A stretch of DNA of 64,000 bases, taken from assembly GCA_963772955.1 (NCBI GenBank), contig CAVYZF010000003.1:310001-374000 (forward strand). The letters run 5' to 3'. A program made the translations under genes and the position numbers. Position 1 is the first letter of the stretch, and each line of letters opens with the position of its first letter. The notes below the pieces were generated by a model. It was not told the DNA's origin. It saw only the letters and a program-made list of their open reading frames with translations, and did no database searches. Shown here piece after piece: positions 44,609-53,879 of this stretch. This DNA is from Gp6-AA40 sp963772955. Its GTDB lineage: Bacteria > Acidobacteriota > Vicinamibacteria > Vicinamibacterales > UBA2999.

Positions 44609-45289
44609 TTATCGGCCGATGGCGGGAATCAGATCGACAACGGCACCAGGGGAGACACCCCGGATGACAGTCCCGGCCGGGAGCTGGATCGGTTTCCGCA
44701 GCAGAAATGGGTGTTGAAACCGTTCGTTGTAGTCGTGCAGCCAGAGCAGCGGCTGCATCGCCCCGTTGGGAAAAGAGGCCGTGATTCGCATCGATTGTCC
44801 GGGCTGCACCGTGCGAGGCATCAGCCCATCGAGGACCAGCGGTCGATCGAGCGTCAGGCTTCCGCTGACCGACACGACGCGCGTGGGCGTCGTCACAGCT
44901 GCAGGCGCCGAAAACTTCGGCTCCGCCGGCAACGCCTGGCGGTTGTTGCCGCGCGGCGCGTCGTTCTGAATCCAGTCAACGAAGAGCTCGATCTGCTCCG
45001 GCGTGAGTGCTTCATCGTTGCGAAAGTCGCCGAAACCCTTGATGGCGCCCCAGGGAGGCATCCGCCGGGAGAGCACGGCCGCCTTGATCTCGGTGACGCG
45101 CGGTTGCACATCGCGATACGTCATCAGCGAAAACGCCGACCCATCCGGCCGATGGCACGACGCACACTTGTCGTAGATCAGCCTCGATATCTCACGGTTC
45201 CAGGTGATGGGGGTCACGCCGATGTTGTGCGCGGCGACTGCAGCCGCACAACCCCAGCACAACGCAGCGATGAGAAACGTTCGAGCCAT
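44609..45289 (-). CDS. Secreted cytochrome c-like protein with one CxxCH
   Basis: 226 residues from the ATG at 45289 (signal peptide TFLIAALCWGCAAAVAAH). A haem site CASCH follows the N-terminal helix, then SRRMPPWGAIKGFGDFRND and LVDWIQNDAP, and a beta-rich C-terminal part. The gene at 60281-61402 has the same layout (CVMCH, RRHMPPWSAVAGYGEFVND) with a longer C-terminus. Both lie next to heavy-metal-binding-domain proteins. It diverges from the one at 45368, with which it may be co-regulated. Confidence 0.7.
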   Translation of the reverse strand: MARTFLIAALCWGCAAAVAAHNIGVTPITWNREISRLIYDKCASCHRPDGSAFSLMTYRDVQPRVTEIKAAVLSRRMPPWGAIKGFGDFRNDEALTPEQIELFVDWIQNDAPRGNNRQALPAEPKFSAPAAVTTPTRVVSVSGSLTLDRPLVLDGLMPRTVQPGQSMRITASFPNGAMQPLLWLHDYNERFQHPFLLRKPIQLPAGTVIRGVSPGAVVDLIPAIGR

Positions 45290-45367
45290 CGGCACTAGTA
45301 TCGATATGAACGATAGCTCGGTCCGGCAGGTTTTGACAGCTGGTCCAGGGAGCGCAAGATATACCCG

Positions 45368-46291
45368 ATGCGTATCACCGTCGCGTTGTGGCTCGTCGCC
45401 ATCGGCATCGTCTGCGTGTCCGCGCGAGCCGATCAGGCGGGACCATCCGATGCGGTGGCGGGAACGGCGGTCGTCCAGGCGCCCGCCCCAGTCGATCCGT
45501 CGAAGGATCCCGTCTACATCTGCCCGATGGATCCGGACGTCCGATCGCACAATCCCGGGACGTGCCGCCGGTGTGGCATGAACCTCGTCGCGGGGATCCC
45601 CGATCCCGTCGAGTTCCATCTCGACGTGGAGACCATCCCTCAGCCGATACAGGCAGGACGAGCGGCCGCATTGCAGTTCTTCATCCATGACCCATGGAAG
45701 GACCGCCCGGTCAGCAGCTACAACGTCGTGCACGAGAAGCTGTTTCATGCATTCGTGGTGAGCGAGGATCTGCAATTCTTCAGGCACGGGCACCCGACGC
45801 TGGCCGCCGACGGTCTGTTTCAGCTTCCGATCGTCCTGCCGAAGGCAGGCATGTATCGCGTCCTCGGCGACTTCTATCCGGCCGGTGCGACACCGCAATT
45901 GAATGCACGCACGGTGTACGTCCCCGGGGACTCGCCCGCGCCCGTGCAACTCACGCGCGATTACACCCCGAAGGCCGGGCAGAACATGCGCATCTCGATG
46001 GAGACCATCCCCGAACAGGCGATCGCCGGCAATCGCACGCAGCTGCGCTTCCGGTTCGACCCAGGCGAGGGCCTCGAGCAGTATCTCGGAGCGTGGGCGC
46101 ACATGCTGGCCGCGAGCAACGACCTGATCGACATGATTCACCAGCATCCGTATCGCGTGGACGAGGGGCCGATGGTCGAGTTCGAGATGGTGTTTCCACG
46201 GCCCCAGGTCTATCGCGTGTGGGTCCAGTTTCAGCGACTGGGTGTCGTCAATACCGTTCAGTTCGACGTGCCGGTGAAACCGCTGGAGTGA
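45368..46291 (+). CDS. Secreted heavy-metal-binding-domain protein
   Basis: 307 residues. A signal peptide (ALWLVAIGIVCVSARA) and a linker precede YICPMDPDVRSHNPGTCRRCGMNL, given here by its key residues C-P-M and C-x2-C-G-M, the heavy-metal-binding domain found in CusB-type adaptors and copper ATPases. The rest is beta-rich with several His (HEKLFHAFVV, RHGHPT, IHQHPY). It is probably a periplasmic copper or silver binder. It leads a five-gene plus-strand run ending at 48620. Confidence 0.75.
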   Translation: MRITVALWLVAIGIVCVSARADQAGPSDAVAGTAVVQAPAPVDPSKDPVYICPMDPDVRSHNPGTCRRCGMNLVAGIPDPVEFHLDVETIPQPIQAGRAAALQFFIHDPWKDRPVSSYNVVHEKLFHAFVVSEDLQFFRHGHPTLAADGLFQLPIVLPKAGMYRVLGDFYPAGATPQLNARTVYVPGDSPAPVQLTRDYTPKAGQNMRISMETIPEQAIAGNRTQLRFRFDPGEGLEQYLGAWAHMLAASNDLIDMIHQHPYRVDEGPMVEFEMVFPRPQVYRVWVQFQRLGVVNTVQFDVPVKPLE

Positions 46292-46325
46292 CGTCGTCGT
46301 TTTCTCCAGCTAACATGAGCGCTCC

Positions 46326-46763
46326 ATGCGAACCATCAACAGGCTGTCAGTCGTCTGCGCGTCGCTCTTGATCTGCGGATGCATGTCCAGTTCGCAGACC
46401 CCGAGCATGAGCCAGGGGCAGACCGCCAGCCCCGCGGCCACGTCCACCGAAGGGGTCACGATCGATTTCAGCAGCGAGCCGGATCCGCCGAAGTCGGGCG
46501 ACAACACGATCGAGGTCACGGTTCGGCAACCCGACGGCACGGCCATCACCGATGCGGCCGTAACCGCGGTGTTCTCCATGCCAGCGATGCCGGCGATGAA
46601 CATGCCGGCCATGCGCGTCGAAGCGAAGCTCGCGCACGTCGAAGGCGGGCGCTATCAGGGCATGGGACAACTATCGATGTCGGGGACGTGGAACGTGACG
46701 GTGACGGCGACGCGTGACGGCGAACCGATCGGGCGCCGCAGCTTCAGCATCGTTGCCAAATAG
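46326..46763 (+). CDS. YtkA-like lipoprotein
   Basis: 145 residues; lipobox LICGC. The mature part is a single beta-sandwich with PDGTAITDAAVTAVF and the Met-rich loop MPAMPAMNMPAMR, then GRYQGMGQLSMSGTWNVTV, the YtkA/FixH-like pattern. Met-rich loops of this kind bind Cu(I). It lies 34 bases after the heavy-metal-domain gene. Confidence 0.75.
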   Translation: MRTINRLSVVCASLLICGCMSSSQTPSMSQGQTASPAATSTEGVTIDFSSEPDPPKSGDNTIEVTVRQPDGTAITDAAVTAVFSMPAMPAMNMPAMRVEAKLAHVEGGRYQGMGQLSMSGTWNVTVTATRDGEPIGRRSFSIVAK

Positions 46764-46781
46764 GCCAAATAGGATCGAGAG

Positions 46782-47273
46782 ATGCGACTCACGAACTGGC
46801 TATTCGTTGTCTGCGCGGCGCTGTTCATCAGCGGCATCGGCTTCATTATCGCCGGGGCTCGGACCGCGCAACTCGCCACGCCGGTAGAAGCGCGAGCGCC
46901 GGAGATCGCGCCCGTCGCCACCGTGAAGCAACTCATGGACGGCATCATCGGCCCATCGGCAACTGTCGTTTTCGACTCGGTCGGCACGATCGTCGATGCG
47001 ACCGGCATCCACGAGAAGCAGCCGTCGACGGACACGGAGTGGGCCGTGGTAGGCGCAAGCGCCGCGGCGCTTGTCGAGTCCGCCAACCTGCTCATGGTGG
47101 GCGACCGCGCGGTTGACAGGGGCGAGTGGGCCAAGATGTCGAAGGCACTCGCCGATGCGGGCATGGTGGTGCTCAAGGCGACACAGGCGAAGGACCCGAT
47201 GGCAATCCTCGCGGCAGGCGAGACGCTCAACGCCTCATGCGACAACTGTCACCGTCAGTATCAGCGGGAGTGA
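46782..47273 (+). CDS. Cytochrome c'-like protein
   Basis: 163 residues with an N-terminal membrane anchor (LFVVCAALFISGIGFIIAG) and a helical body ending in a single haem site CDNCHRQY near the C-terminus. A C-terminal CxxCH is typical of cytochrome c' and the related small four-helix cytochromes. It could pass or buffer electrons, or sense gases. It starts 18 bases after the YtkA-like gene. Confidence 0.7.
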   Translation: MRLTNWLFVVCAALFISGIGFIIAGARTAQLATPVEARAPEIAPVATVKQLMDGIIGPSATVVFDSVGTIVDATGIHEKQPSTDTEWAVVGASAAALVESANLLMVGDRAVDRGEWAKMSKALADAGMVVLKATQAKDPMAILAAGETLNASCDNCHRQYQRE

Positions 47274-47284
47274 AACACTGTGAA

Positions 47285-47297
47285 GGGGTCTGACCCC
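47285..47297. repeat. GGGGTCTGACCCC palindrome, copy 2
   Basis: A perfect 6+6 palindrome around one base, preceded by TGTGAA as in copy 1. It lies between the cytochrome and HupE-like genes, 16 bases before the latter's preferred start. Confidence 0.85.
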
Positions 47298-47312
47298 ATC
47301 ACGGAAATGCAC

Positions 47313-48008
47313 ATGACACAACGCAGGCTGTTCCTACTCGCGTCGGTCGCGATGATGCTTGGGGCCTTCACCAACGTGGTCGAAGCGCACGGCGTCTCGG
47401 GCAAGGACGCGGTGTTCCTTCAGGGCCTTCAGGGGCGGGCCATCATCCCGCTGATGTATCTCGGCGCCAAGCACATGGTGACCGGCTACGACCACCTGCT
47501 GTTCCTGGTTGGCGTCATCTTCTTCCTCTACCGGCTGAAGGACGTCCTGCTCTACGTCAGCCTGTTCACGATCGGGCACAGCGTCACGCTGCTGGCCGGC
47601 GTGCTCGGCGGCATCCACGCCAACGCGTACCTCATCGACGCGATCATCGGCTTCTCTGTCGCCTACAAAGCGTTCGAGAACATGGACGGCTTCCGGCGCT
47701 TCTTCGGGTTCCAGCCGGATACGCGAATCGCGGTCCTGATCTTCGGCCTGTTCCACGGCTTCGGCCTCGCCACCAAGCTCCAGGAGTTCGAGTTGTCGGG
47801 CAACGGGCTGGTCGCCAATATCGTGAGCTTCAATGTCGGAGTGGAGATCGGGCAGGGGTTGGCGCTGACCGGGGTGCTCATCGCCCTGAGCTACTGGCGC
47901 ACGCGCAGCGGGTTCATGAAGCACGCCTTCGCGACGAACGCCATCGTGATGGCGTGTGGTTTCCTGCTGGTCGGCTACCAACTCTCCGGCTACTTCCTGG
48001 CAGCGTGA
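47313..48008 (+). CDS. HupE/UreJ-like membrane permease
   Basis: 231 residues from the ATG at 47313; an ATG at 47307 is possible. After a signal peptide (LLASVAMMLGAFTNVVEAHG) come six helices with the family motifs GYDHLLFLVG, FTIGHSVTLLAG and FGLFHGFGLA. The paired His residues in the helices are the expected metal ligands. HupE/UreJ proteins transport nickel or cobalt; many in this family lie beside copper or cytochrome genes and are uncharacterised. Confidence 0.75.
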   Translation: MTQRRLFLLASVAMMLGAFTNVVEAHGVSGKDAVFLQGLQGRAIIPLMYLGAKHMVTGYDHLLFLVGVIFFLYRLKDVLLYVSLFTIGHSVTLLAGVLGGIHANAYLIDAIIGFSVAYKAFENMDGFRRFFGFQPDTRIAVLIFGLFHGFGLATKLQEFELSGNGLVANIVSFNVGVEIGQGLALTGVLIALSYWRTRSGFMKHAFATNAIVMACGFLLVGYQLSGYFLAA

Positions 48009-48012
48009 CGCG

Positions 48013-48620
48013 ATGACCACAGCCTCAGAACAAACAGTCGAAGCCAGACAGCGACTCCTCGTCGCCGCGGGGCGGCGCTCCTCGGTGCCGGCATCATCCT
48101 CGTGACGTTCGTCCTGCCGGCCGAGTATGCGGTCGATCCGCTCGGCATCGGCGCACGCACGGGGCTCCTCGATCTCGGCCTCGTCGGTCAGCAGGTCGAG
48201 GCGCTCTCGAGTTCAGCGGCGACGGGTGGTGCGGCGGCGACGATCGTCGTACCGCAGGATCGCGCCTTCAAGCAGGAGACGGTGGAATTCAAGGTCGGCC
48301 CGCGTGAAGGGATGGAATACAAGTACCGGCTCGACAAGGGTGAGGCGCTTCTCTATTCGTGGAAAACGACCGGCCCGGTCAACTATGAGTTCCACGCCGA
48401 GCCCGATGGCGCGCCGCGCGGCTACGCGCAGACGTACGAGAAAGTCGAGCGCAAGAGCGAAGCGTCAGGCACGCTGACGGCCCCGTTCTCAGGCATTCAT
48501 GGCTGGTACTGGGAGAACACCACCGACCAGGAAATCACGGTCACTCTCGTGTCGGCGGGCTACTACAACCTGTCACATGAATTCCGTAGCGGTCAGCCTA
48601 CGAAGAATAAGACGTTCTAA
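48013..48620 (+). CDS. Transmembrane-anchor protein with one frameshift
   Basis: The ATG at 48013 opens a cytoplasmic N-terminus that stops after about 30 codons, but adding one G to the GGGG run near 48070-48073 restores ALLGAGIILVTFVLPAEYAV and an open frame to 48620 (202 residues). One helix anchors an external beta-rich domain with EYKYRLDKGEALLYSW and GIHGWYWENTT. Such anchors are found next to HupE-like genes in other bacteria; function unknown. It is the last gene of the run. Confidence 0.6.
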
Positions 48621-48647
48621 GTCCGTAGTCCTTGGTTCTTGGTCAGG
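48621..48647. repeat. GTCCTTG heptamers between convergent genes
   Basis: GTCCGTA-GTCCTTG-GTTCTTG-GTCAGG, period 7, in the short gap before the histidine kinase's stop. Confidence 0.55.
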
Positions 48648-50887
48648 CCGCCACGACACTCGGGGCAACGGGAACGGTGAAGCAGAACGTGGCGCCGCGT
48701 CCCGCGTTCTGTTCCGCCCACAAGCGTCCACCGTGTGCCTCTACGATCGAACGGCTCACCGACAAACCGACGCCGGTACCGGTCTCCTTCGTCGTGTAGG
48801 ACAGCTTGAACATCTTCTCGACATCGACGCCTTCGAGCCCCTTGCCCTGATCGGTGACCCTGACCTGCACGAACTGATCGCCCGAGCACGAGGATGAAAT
48901 GTCGATGCGCCTCGATTCGGGCGCCACACAATCCATCGCGTCGATCGCATTCGAAATCAGGTTCAGCAGGACCTGCTGGAGTTCGATCGGTCGCCCGCTG
49001 ACGGCGGGAAGTCCCTCAGCCAGCGACGTGACCAACGCGATCCCGATTGTCGCGAAGCCGGTGGCCGACGAGCGTCATCGCCTCGCCGATGACCGTGTTG
49101 ATGTCTACGGCCGCGGCCTCCACCTTGTGATGGCGGAAGAGCTCGCGATTTCGCTTGATCACTTCTTCGGCACGCTGTCCGGCAGTGACGACATCGAGCA
49201 ACCCCGCCTTCACTTCCTCGAAATCAGGATTGGGATTGGCGAGCCAGCGCAGGCAGATTCGCGCGTTGATGATGATCGCCGTGAGCGGTTGACGAACCTC
49301 GTGCGCGACCGATGCGGCAAATTCCCCCAGTGCCGTGAGGCGCGACAGGCGACTGAGCTCGGCATGTGTCTCGGCGAGCGCACGCTCGGCCTGCTTACGG
49401 TCGCTGATGTCGAAGCACGATCCGATGTAGCCGGCGAACGAGCCGTCGTCCTCCCACCTCGGCACTCCGCTGCCCAGCACGACGCGATACTCGCCGTCGA
49501 ACCGTCGCAGCCGGTACTCCATGCGGAACGGTTCGCGTGCATCAAAGGCCGTGGTGTATGTCTCGACGCAGAAGTGGCGGTCGTCGGGGTGGACGCTCTC
49601 CGCCCAGCCGTCGCCGAGCTCCTGTTCGAGCGTCCGTCCGGTGAAGGACAACCACGGCTGGTTGAAGAAGTCGAACTTCTTGTTGACGCCGGATCGCCAG
49701 ATCAGGACGGGCGCAGTGTCCGCCATGATCCGGAAGTGGGCTTCGCTCTCGCGCAGCGCCGCTTCCGCGCGCTGCCGCTGTCGACGCTGCACGAGCAACG
49801 CGCCAATGAACAAAGTCTGCAACGTGATCAACGCGACCGCTGCGACGATGTATCGGCGATACCGTTCCCATGCCGTGGGTTGGCGGAATTGGAGGATGAC
49901 TGCCCCAGGCACGCGCGAAGGATCAAGATCCCACCGCGCCAGCTCGCGCCAGTCGAATGTCGCGCTCATTGGTACCCGGTCGGGCGCGATGTCCTTCGCC
50001 GGCATGCCACGAAGAATCCGTCGCGTGATCTCCGCGAGGCGATGTCCGAGCTGCACTCTCGCGGGCAGCATGCCTCCGACGACCCCGGCTCCAATGTAGG
50101 TATTGCTGATTCCGTACACCGGCACTCGCGAGGCCGCGCTCACCAGCCGCGCAGTCTCGGCCGGGGACAGCACGTTTCCCTCACTCTCCCCCGAGTGGCG
50201 GACGTAAAGAATCACACTGTCGGCCGGAACCGCCCTGACAGCGGCAAGCAGGCGGTCGAGTGAGGGCTCGTCGAAGTAGGTCAGCTCGACTTGCTTCGCG
50301 AACGGCATCAGTTTCGGGCGAACGCTCTCCACCAGGTTGAAGGTAGGCGCATATGCGATGACGAATACGCGCTTCGTCGACGGCTGGAGCTGAAGAGCAA
50401 GGGCGAGCGTGCTGTCGTACCCGACGCCGCCGAACAGACCGGTCGCGCCGGGCCCTTCCGAGCGAAGCCCGGTGTCCAGCATCTCCGTCGACGCCGCGAC
50501 GAGGGGGGTGTTCGGAAAAAGCTCGGAGCGATGCTGCCGCACGAACTCCAACGCCGCATCGGAGACAGCAATCACGACGTCAATCGGACGACTGGCATAC
50601 TTCTGCCGGATGTAGGTGCTAAGTGCCGCGGTCGCTTCTTCAACGGGAAAGCGATCGGACTCGAGGTATTCGGTGAAGTAGGCGACTGGCGTGCCGGGGT
50701 CCGAGAACAGCGACTCTTTAATGGCGGCGTCGACCGCCGTCGGACCGGGAGAATCCTCCGCGCCCCAATGGATAGTGAGCACGGTGGACGGCCGTCGCGG
50801 CTGAGCCTCGGCATCCACGCCGAGCAACAGTCCAGCCACAATGACGACACCACTCAGCGCCAGGGATCGGCGTGCAGCCATGCTCAT
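48643..50887 (-). CDS. Sensor histidine kinase with ABC-type binding-protein sensor, one frameshift
   Basis: About 747 residues if one base is removed from the CCC run at 49042-49044. A signal or first helix (LALSGVVIVAGLLLG) precedes a 300-residue periplasmic domain like ABC-type substrate-binding proteins (VVIAVSDAALEFVRQHR, GLFGGVGYDSTL). A membrane helix at about 330-350, a PAS domain (HFRIMADTAPVLIWRSG), an H-box (FAASVAHEVRQPLTAI) and an ATPase domain in the shifted frame (NLISNAIDAMD, GTGVGLSVSRSIV) follow. Without correction the ATPase is lost. No response regulator lies next to it. The ligand is probably a small molecule. Confidence 0.78.
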
Positions 50888-50961
50888 AGGAACACGACCC
50901 TCACGGCCGACCGGAGTGTGAGGGTGCGGTCAGAAAGTCGAGAGAGGAAGAATTATAGCGT

Positions 50962-52209
50962 TCAATCGGCGACCGCTTGCAACACGAGCGTCTTGACCAG
51001 CTCGCGATAGTGGCGACGAATCGGTCCCGGCGTGTTGGCCAGATACACGACTGTCATCTCCTCTTTCGGATCCACCCAGAACATCGTTCCCTGCGCGCCG
51101 CTCCAGAGGAACTCACCTGGCGTACCGGGAACACCGGCGACACCCGACTGCCGTCGCACCGCAACGGCGAGACCGAACCCGTAGCCCGCGATGTGCTCGA
51201 CAGCGAAGTTGTTCAATCGATCGACGTTGACGTCCGCACTCAACTGGTCGGAGGTCATGTACTCGACTGTCTTGCGGCTGAGGATGCGCGTGCCACCGAG
51301 TGCTCCCTTGTTGAGCAGCATCAGCGCGAAGCGCGTATAGTCCATCGCGGTACCAGAGGCGCATCCGCCGCCGCAATCGAACTGCCACGGCTTGACCGGC
51401 TCCCGAAACGTCGGCGCCGCACCTGTGTCGGGATCGCGCGGCAACGGCTTCGCGATGCGCGTCACTTTCGCCGCCGGCACCACGAACTGCGTGTCCGTCA
51501 TTCCGAGCGGCGCGAACAGTCGCGCCTGCAGGAACTCGCCGAGCCGCTGCTTTGCAACCGCTTCGACCGCGAGTCCCGTGACTTCGAGGCCGAAGCTGTA
51601 ATCCCACGTCGTGCCAGGCTGATAGTGCAACGGCAGTTTGCCGAGCGTCTCGAGGAACTGAGTGCCGGTCATCGTGTCGCTGACATTTCCGGACGGATAG
51701 CGTTTGTGAAGTTCGGTCGTTCCCTGATTGCCGTATGTCACACCGGCGGTGTGGCGCATCATGTCTTGCAGCGTGGGTTGGCGGCGCGCTGGTTCCGTGC
51801 CGGTCGCGGTCGCGACCTTCATGTCCTTCAATGCGGGGAGATAGTTGCCGACCGGATCGTTGAGCAGCAACTCACCTCGCTCGGCCAGCATCAACGCTGC
51901 CACGGCCGTCATCGGCTTGGTCATCGAGGCGAGCGCGAAGATCGCATCCTTCGACATCGGTGTGCCGGCGGCCTTGTCGGTAAAACCGAACGACTCGTAG
52001 TACGCGAGCTTCCCCTTTCGCGTGATCGCGATGACCGCTCCAGGCATCCGGCCGTGATCGATGTCTGCGCGCAGCACCTGCGCAAGACGGTCGAGACGAG
52101 CCGATGAGAGCCCGACGTCTTCAGGCTTTGCCGTGGGCACGGGATCGCTGGCTGCTGCGTGAACCAGAGCCGTGAACAGCAGCAGTGCTGGAAGAATGCG
52201 CCATTTCAT
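50962..52209 (-). CDS. Secreted serine beta-lactamase-family hydrolase
   Basis: 415 residues; signal peptide ILPALLLFTALVHAA. The SxxK nucleophile is in ALASMTKPMTAV. The second motif is YSF (TTWDYSFGLEV) where class C enzymes have YxN, and the third is FLWSGAQGTMFW (H/K-x-G equivalent). This pattern fits the esterase/transpeptidase-like branch of the family more than true beta-lactamases. It diverges from the VOC-pyrophosphatase gene. Confidence 0.78.
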   Translation of the reverse strand: MKWRILPALLLFTALVHAAASDPVPTAKPEDVGLSSARLDRLAQVLRADIDHGRMPGAVIAITRKGKLAYYESFGFTDKAAGTPMSKDAIFALASMTKPMTAVAALMLAERGELLLNDPVGNYLPALKDMKVATATGTEPARRQPTLQDMMRHTAGVTYGNQGTTELHKRYPSGNVSDTMTGTQFLETLGKLPLHYQPGTTWDYSFGLEVTGLAVEAVAKQRLGEFLQARLFAPLGMTDTQFVVPAAKVTRIAKPLPRDPDTGAAPTFREPVKPWQFDCGGGCASGTAMDYTRFALMLLNKGALGGTRILSRKTVEYMTSDQLSADVNVDRLNNFAVEHIAGYGFGLAVAVRRQSGVAGVPGTPGEFLWSGAQGTMFWVDPKEEMTVVYLANTPGPIRRHYRELVKTLVLQAVAD

Positions 52210-52252
52210 GGCGCGGATGGTAGCACGCGGGACACGCCATAATACCAGGACG

Positions 52253-53768
52253 ATGATCCGGCGAGTGTCCCTCTCATTGTTTCTGGTGAGCGCGGTTGCG
52301 TCCTCCGCCGCCGCGCAAACCCATTTCCATCACGTGCATCTCAACTCCACCGATCCGAAAGCGGCGATCGAGTTCTACACGACGCACCTCTCGGGAGAGA
52401 AAGCGATTTTCGACAACGCCGACGCCGTGTGGACGCAGAAATCGTGGCTGCTGTTCAACAAGGTCAAACAGCCGCCGCCGTCAGAAGTCGTGTCTCCCCT
52501 CTTTCACATCGGCTGGGGAGCAGAGGACATGAAGGCCGAGTTCGAGCGCCAGATCAAGCTTGGCACCACGTTTCAAACGGTCCTGACCGACGGCGTCGAG
52601 TTGTTCGGTGCCGGCACGCGCGATCGTAACTTCTTCATGTATCTCGATGGCCCCGATCACGCGACGATCGAGGTGCAGAGCGCGATGCATCACAACTTCA
52701 TGCACGTGCATCTGCTGAGCGACGACCCGGTCGCCGCGGCAGCGTGGTACGAACAGCACCTCGGGCTCACACCACGCAATCAGTTGAAAACCGAGCGTGC
52801 GTTTCGCGGGATTCCCACGGGCCCTTCGGCCTCGTCGCAGCTCGATAACGTCACGTTCTTCTGGTATCCGACGGCGCACGCGAGAGCGCTCTACGGCGGG
52901 CAATGGAAGGGACGCACGCAGTACGCGACCAATCGCGGTCGCGTCAATCGACCATGTGGCGATCAGCGTGGACAACCTGGATCAGACGCTGGCCCGGCTT
53001 CGCGGCGAGGGCGTGAAGGTGTTGACGCAACCACGCCGGGCCAACGGCATGCGGTCCGCGTTCGTGCAGGCTCCGGACAACATGGAGCTCGAGATCGTCG
53101 AAGGGCATCCGCAGCAACCGTCATCGACTGCGTCCTCACAGCCGTCGCGCGAAATCTCGCCGGAGCTCCCCGCCGCTGCGGCGACGCGTCTCTCCACGAG
53201 CCTGTCCGAGTCCAAGCCGCACGCAAAGCACGTCTGGCGCGATACCCCACCACTCAACGAGGACGGCACCGTCAACGCTTACGTCGAAATCGCTCGCGGC
53301 GATCGGAACAAGTGGGAGTTCGACATGGCGGCCAACAAGCGCGCGGTCGATCGCGTGATACCCGAGAGCATCGGTGGCTATCCCGTCAACTACGGCTTCG
53401 TCCCGCAGACGGTTTCATACGACGGTGATCCTTTCGACGTCCTCGTGCTCGGGCCGCCAATCGAAGGCGGCAGCCTCGTCCGTGGCGCCATCGTCGGCCT
53501 GCTGCTGATGAACGACGAGAAGGGCTACGATGCGAAGGTCATCGTGTCTCCGCTCAAGAAGGGGCGGCCGGAATATGCGCCGACCGCGCGAGTGCGCCAG
53601 GAGATCGCCGATTACTTCCGGCGATACAAGTCGTGGGAACCGGACAAGTTTTCCTTCGTGCCTGGCTGGGGCACAGGCGCCGAGGGGCTGTCGCTGATTC
53701 AGATGACGCACGCCTTCTTCCTCGAGTGCCGTCAGGGCACTACGACGAGCTGCCGCATCGCGCGCTGA
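52253..53768 (+). CDS. VOC-domain/inorganic pyrophosphatase fusion, one frameshift
   Basis: Removing one A at 52931-52932 gives one frame of about 504 residues. A signal peptide (VSLSLFLVSAVASSAAAQ) precedes VOC (glyoxalase-fold) modules (HFHHVHLNSTDPKAAIEFY, HVHLLSDDPVAAAAWYEQH, IDHVAISVDNLDQTLARL). After a Ser/Pro-rich linker comes a family I pyrophosphatase: KWEFD, GYPVNYGFVPQT and the signature DGDPFDVLVL, with later acidic and Lys residues. No start codon suits the pyrophosphatase alone. Family I enzymes are normally cytoplasmic, so an exported fusion would be unusual. Confidence 0.7.
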
Positions 53769-53879
53769 CCCGGAACGGCAATGGTGGCGTGTCACGCTTA
53801 CAGACTATGGAGATGCCTGTGTATTGAAGCGTAAACTTACGGCCTCGCTGGGATATCGCGATAAGGAAGGAGCATACGC

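Noticed and set aside
45290..46147. Upstream extension of the cytochrome c-like frame on the minus strand
   Set aside because: The extension lies opposite the heavy-metal-domain gene; a signal peptide and ATG at 45289 mark the real start.
50977..52107. 376-codon open frame on the plus strand
   Set aside because: It is antisense to the serine hydrolase gene with SxxK motif and signal peptide.
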